From Thalassospira sp. TSL5-1 (lineage in GTDB: Bacteria; Pseudomonadota; Alphaproteobacteria; Rhodospirillales; Thalassospiraceae), in NCBI RefSeq assembly GCF_001907695.1, contig NZ_KV880638.1, positions 992,882 through 1,056,881 of the forward strand: a DNA stretch of 64,000 nt, read 5' to 3'. The position numbers and the translations under genes were made by a program. The notes under the pieces were generated by a model. It did no database searches. It had not been told where the DNA came from and saw only the letters and a list, made by a program, of their open reading frames with translations. Below, in pieces: positions 63,262 to 64,000 of the stretch (position 1 is the first letter of the stretch; each line of letters starts with the position of its first letter).

Positions 63262-64000
63262 ATGCCAGATAACCTGATTAAAACCGATAGCGGTATTTCG
63301 TATCTGACGTCGGATGTTTTTGGTGGCATGAGCGGCCTTAAACACGGCTTTTTCACCCGTGAAGGGGGAATGAGCAACGGTATTCATGCTGGTTTGAATG
63401 TGGGTTTTGGCTCGGATGATGATGCGGAAATTGTTGCCCGTAACCGTGCGCTTGCTGCGGCTGCCTTCGGGACGACATCTGACAGGCTGACAACGGTTTA
63501 CCAGGTGCATGGCACCGATGTTGCGGTGCTTGAACGTCCGCTTACGCGTGATGAACTGCCCCGCGCTGACGCGATGGTGACGGACCGCGAAAATGTCATG
63601 CTGGGTATTTTAACGGCCGATTGCACACCAGTTCTGTTTTGTGACCCGGTCAAGCAGGTGATTGGGGCATGCCATTCGGGCTGGCGCGGGTCCTTTGCCG
63701 GTGTGTCGGAAAGCACGGTTGTGGCGATGGAAAAGCTGGGTGCCAGCCGCGCAAATATTGTTGCCGCCATTGGCCCCTGCATTGGCCGTGCTTCTTACGA
63801 GGTGGATGCCGGGTTTCGCGCGCGCATCCTTTCTGGTCCGCGCGGCGATGATGACCTGTTTGATCCTTCAGACCGTGACGGGCATTACATGTTTGATTTG
63901 CCGGAATATGTATATCGGCGCACCTGTGATACCGGCATTGCAAAGGTTGATCTTCTGGCCTGCGATACACTGGTCGAAGAACAGTTGTTTTTCAGTTATC
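63262..64000 (+). CDS. pgeF: Polyphenol oxidase/laccase-domain protein PgeF (YfiH), 3' truncated
   Basis: The frame opens at ATG 63262 with GGAGGAAG about 4 bases upstream and runs off the window end, giving 246 residues. It has GFFTREGGMSNG, TVYQVHGTDVAV with a metal-ligand His, GILTADCTPVLF and ACHSGWRGSF, plus AAIGPCIGRASYEV, the PgeF signature of the DUF152 family. In E. coli this is a peptidoglycan-editing enzyme; older names call it laccase. Third gene of the lgt operon. Confidence 0.94.
   Translation, partial: MPDNLIKTDSGISYLTSDVFGGMSGLKHGFFTREGGMSNGIHAGLNVGFGSDDDAEIVARNRALAAAAFGTTSDRLTTVYQVHGTDVAVLERPLTRDELPRADAMVTDRENVMLGILTADCTPVLFCDPVKQVIGACHSGWRGSFAGVSESTVVAMEKLGASRANIVAAIGPCIGRASYEVDAGFRARILSGPRGDDDLFDPSDRDGHYMFDLPEYVYRRTCDTGIAKVDLLACDTLVEEQLFFSY

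Overview
The window looks like a chromosomal segment of an alphaproteobacterium, most likely a marine member of the Rhodospirillales close to Thalassospira. This is inferred from the gene set (petABC, phasin, UbiK-type factor, MidA-type methyltransferase, PgeF, heptose epimerase, an frcRBCAK fructose locus of rhizobial layout) and a GC-rich coding style; no rRNA or species marker is present. One tRNA-Ser(CGA) was found. There is no CRISPR array, transposase or integrase.

Layout. (1) 1-7145, plus strand: the 3' end of a large surface or secreted protein with Ig/cadherin-like repeats and a Gly-rich tail, followed by a compact export locus of a TolC-like lipoprotein, a periplasmic adaptor, a membrane adaptor with a cytosolic sensor-like head, and a PqqD-like/M50 protease/HlyD fusion. 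No ABC ATPase is visible. (2) 7168-10994: lower 4-oxalomesaconate (gallate/protocatechuate meta-cleavage) genes galD, galC and galB, with a divergent LysR regulator that has two HTH domains. (3) 11097-15081: tripartite tricarboxylate transporter tctA-tctC-tctB plus a DUF1932 dehydrogenase. (4) 15928-18726: D-2-hydroxyacid dehydrogenase and dihydroxyacetone kinase. (5) 18896-26607: accessory, regulator-rich stretch: TetR/MFS efflux pair, WYL regulator with monooxygenase-like protein, hydrolase, TetR/DUF2834 pair, GNAT-YoaP and DUF3788 genes, ending at tRNA-Ser. (6) 27275-30188: rplU-rpmA-obgE-proB. (7) 30260-37108: isochorismatase/LysR pair and the fructose uptake locus frcBCAK with divergent ROK repressor frcR. 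(8) 37194-40730: gloB, a methyltransferase, a periplasmic solute-binding protein and a LysE exporter. (9) 40957-45280: petABC (cytochrome bc1) and trmL-hemF. (10) 45363-52713: CoA-transferase divergent from an HTH-citrate synthase fusion, ilvE divergent from a MarR regulator, a two-component system and a GntR regulator. (11) 53024-59879: ferredoxin-NADP reductase, a soluble double-PAS chemoreceptor, CsaA-like protein, phasin, TetR, proC, YbjN and UbiK-like genes. (12) 60105-64000: hldD, lgt, midA-like and the truncated pgeF.

The most unusual elements are the ABC-less secretion-like locus at the left end and the HTH-citrate synthase fusion facing a CoA-transferase. In addition, many divergent regulator/target pairs carry clear inverted repeats in the shared intergenic region, so candidate operators can be read directly for TetR, WYL, LysR, ROK, MarR and GntR regulators. 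All family assignments come from reading motifs in the translated sequence, without database searches.
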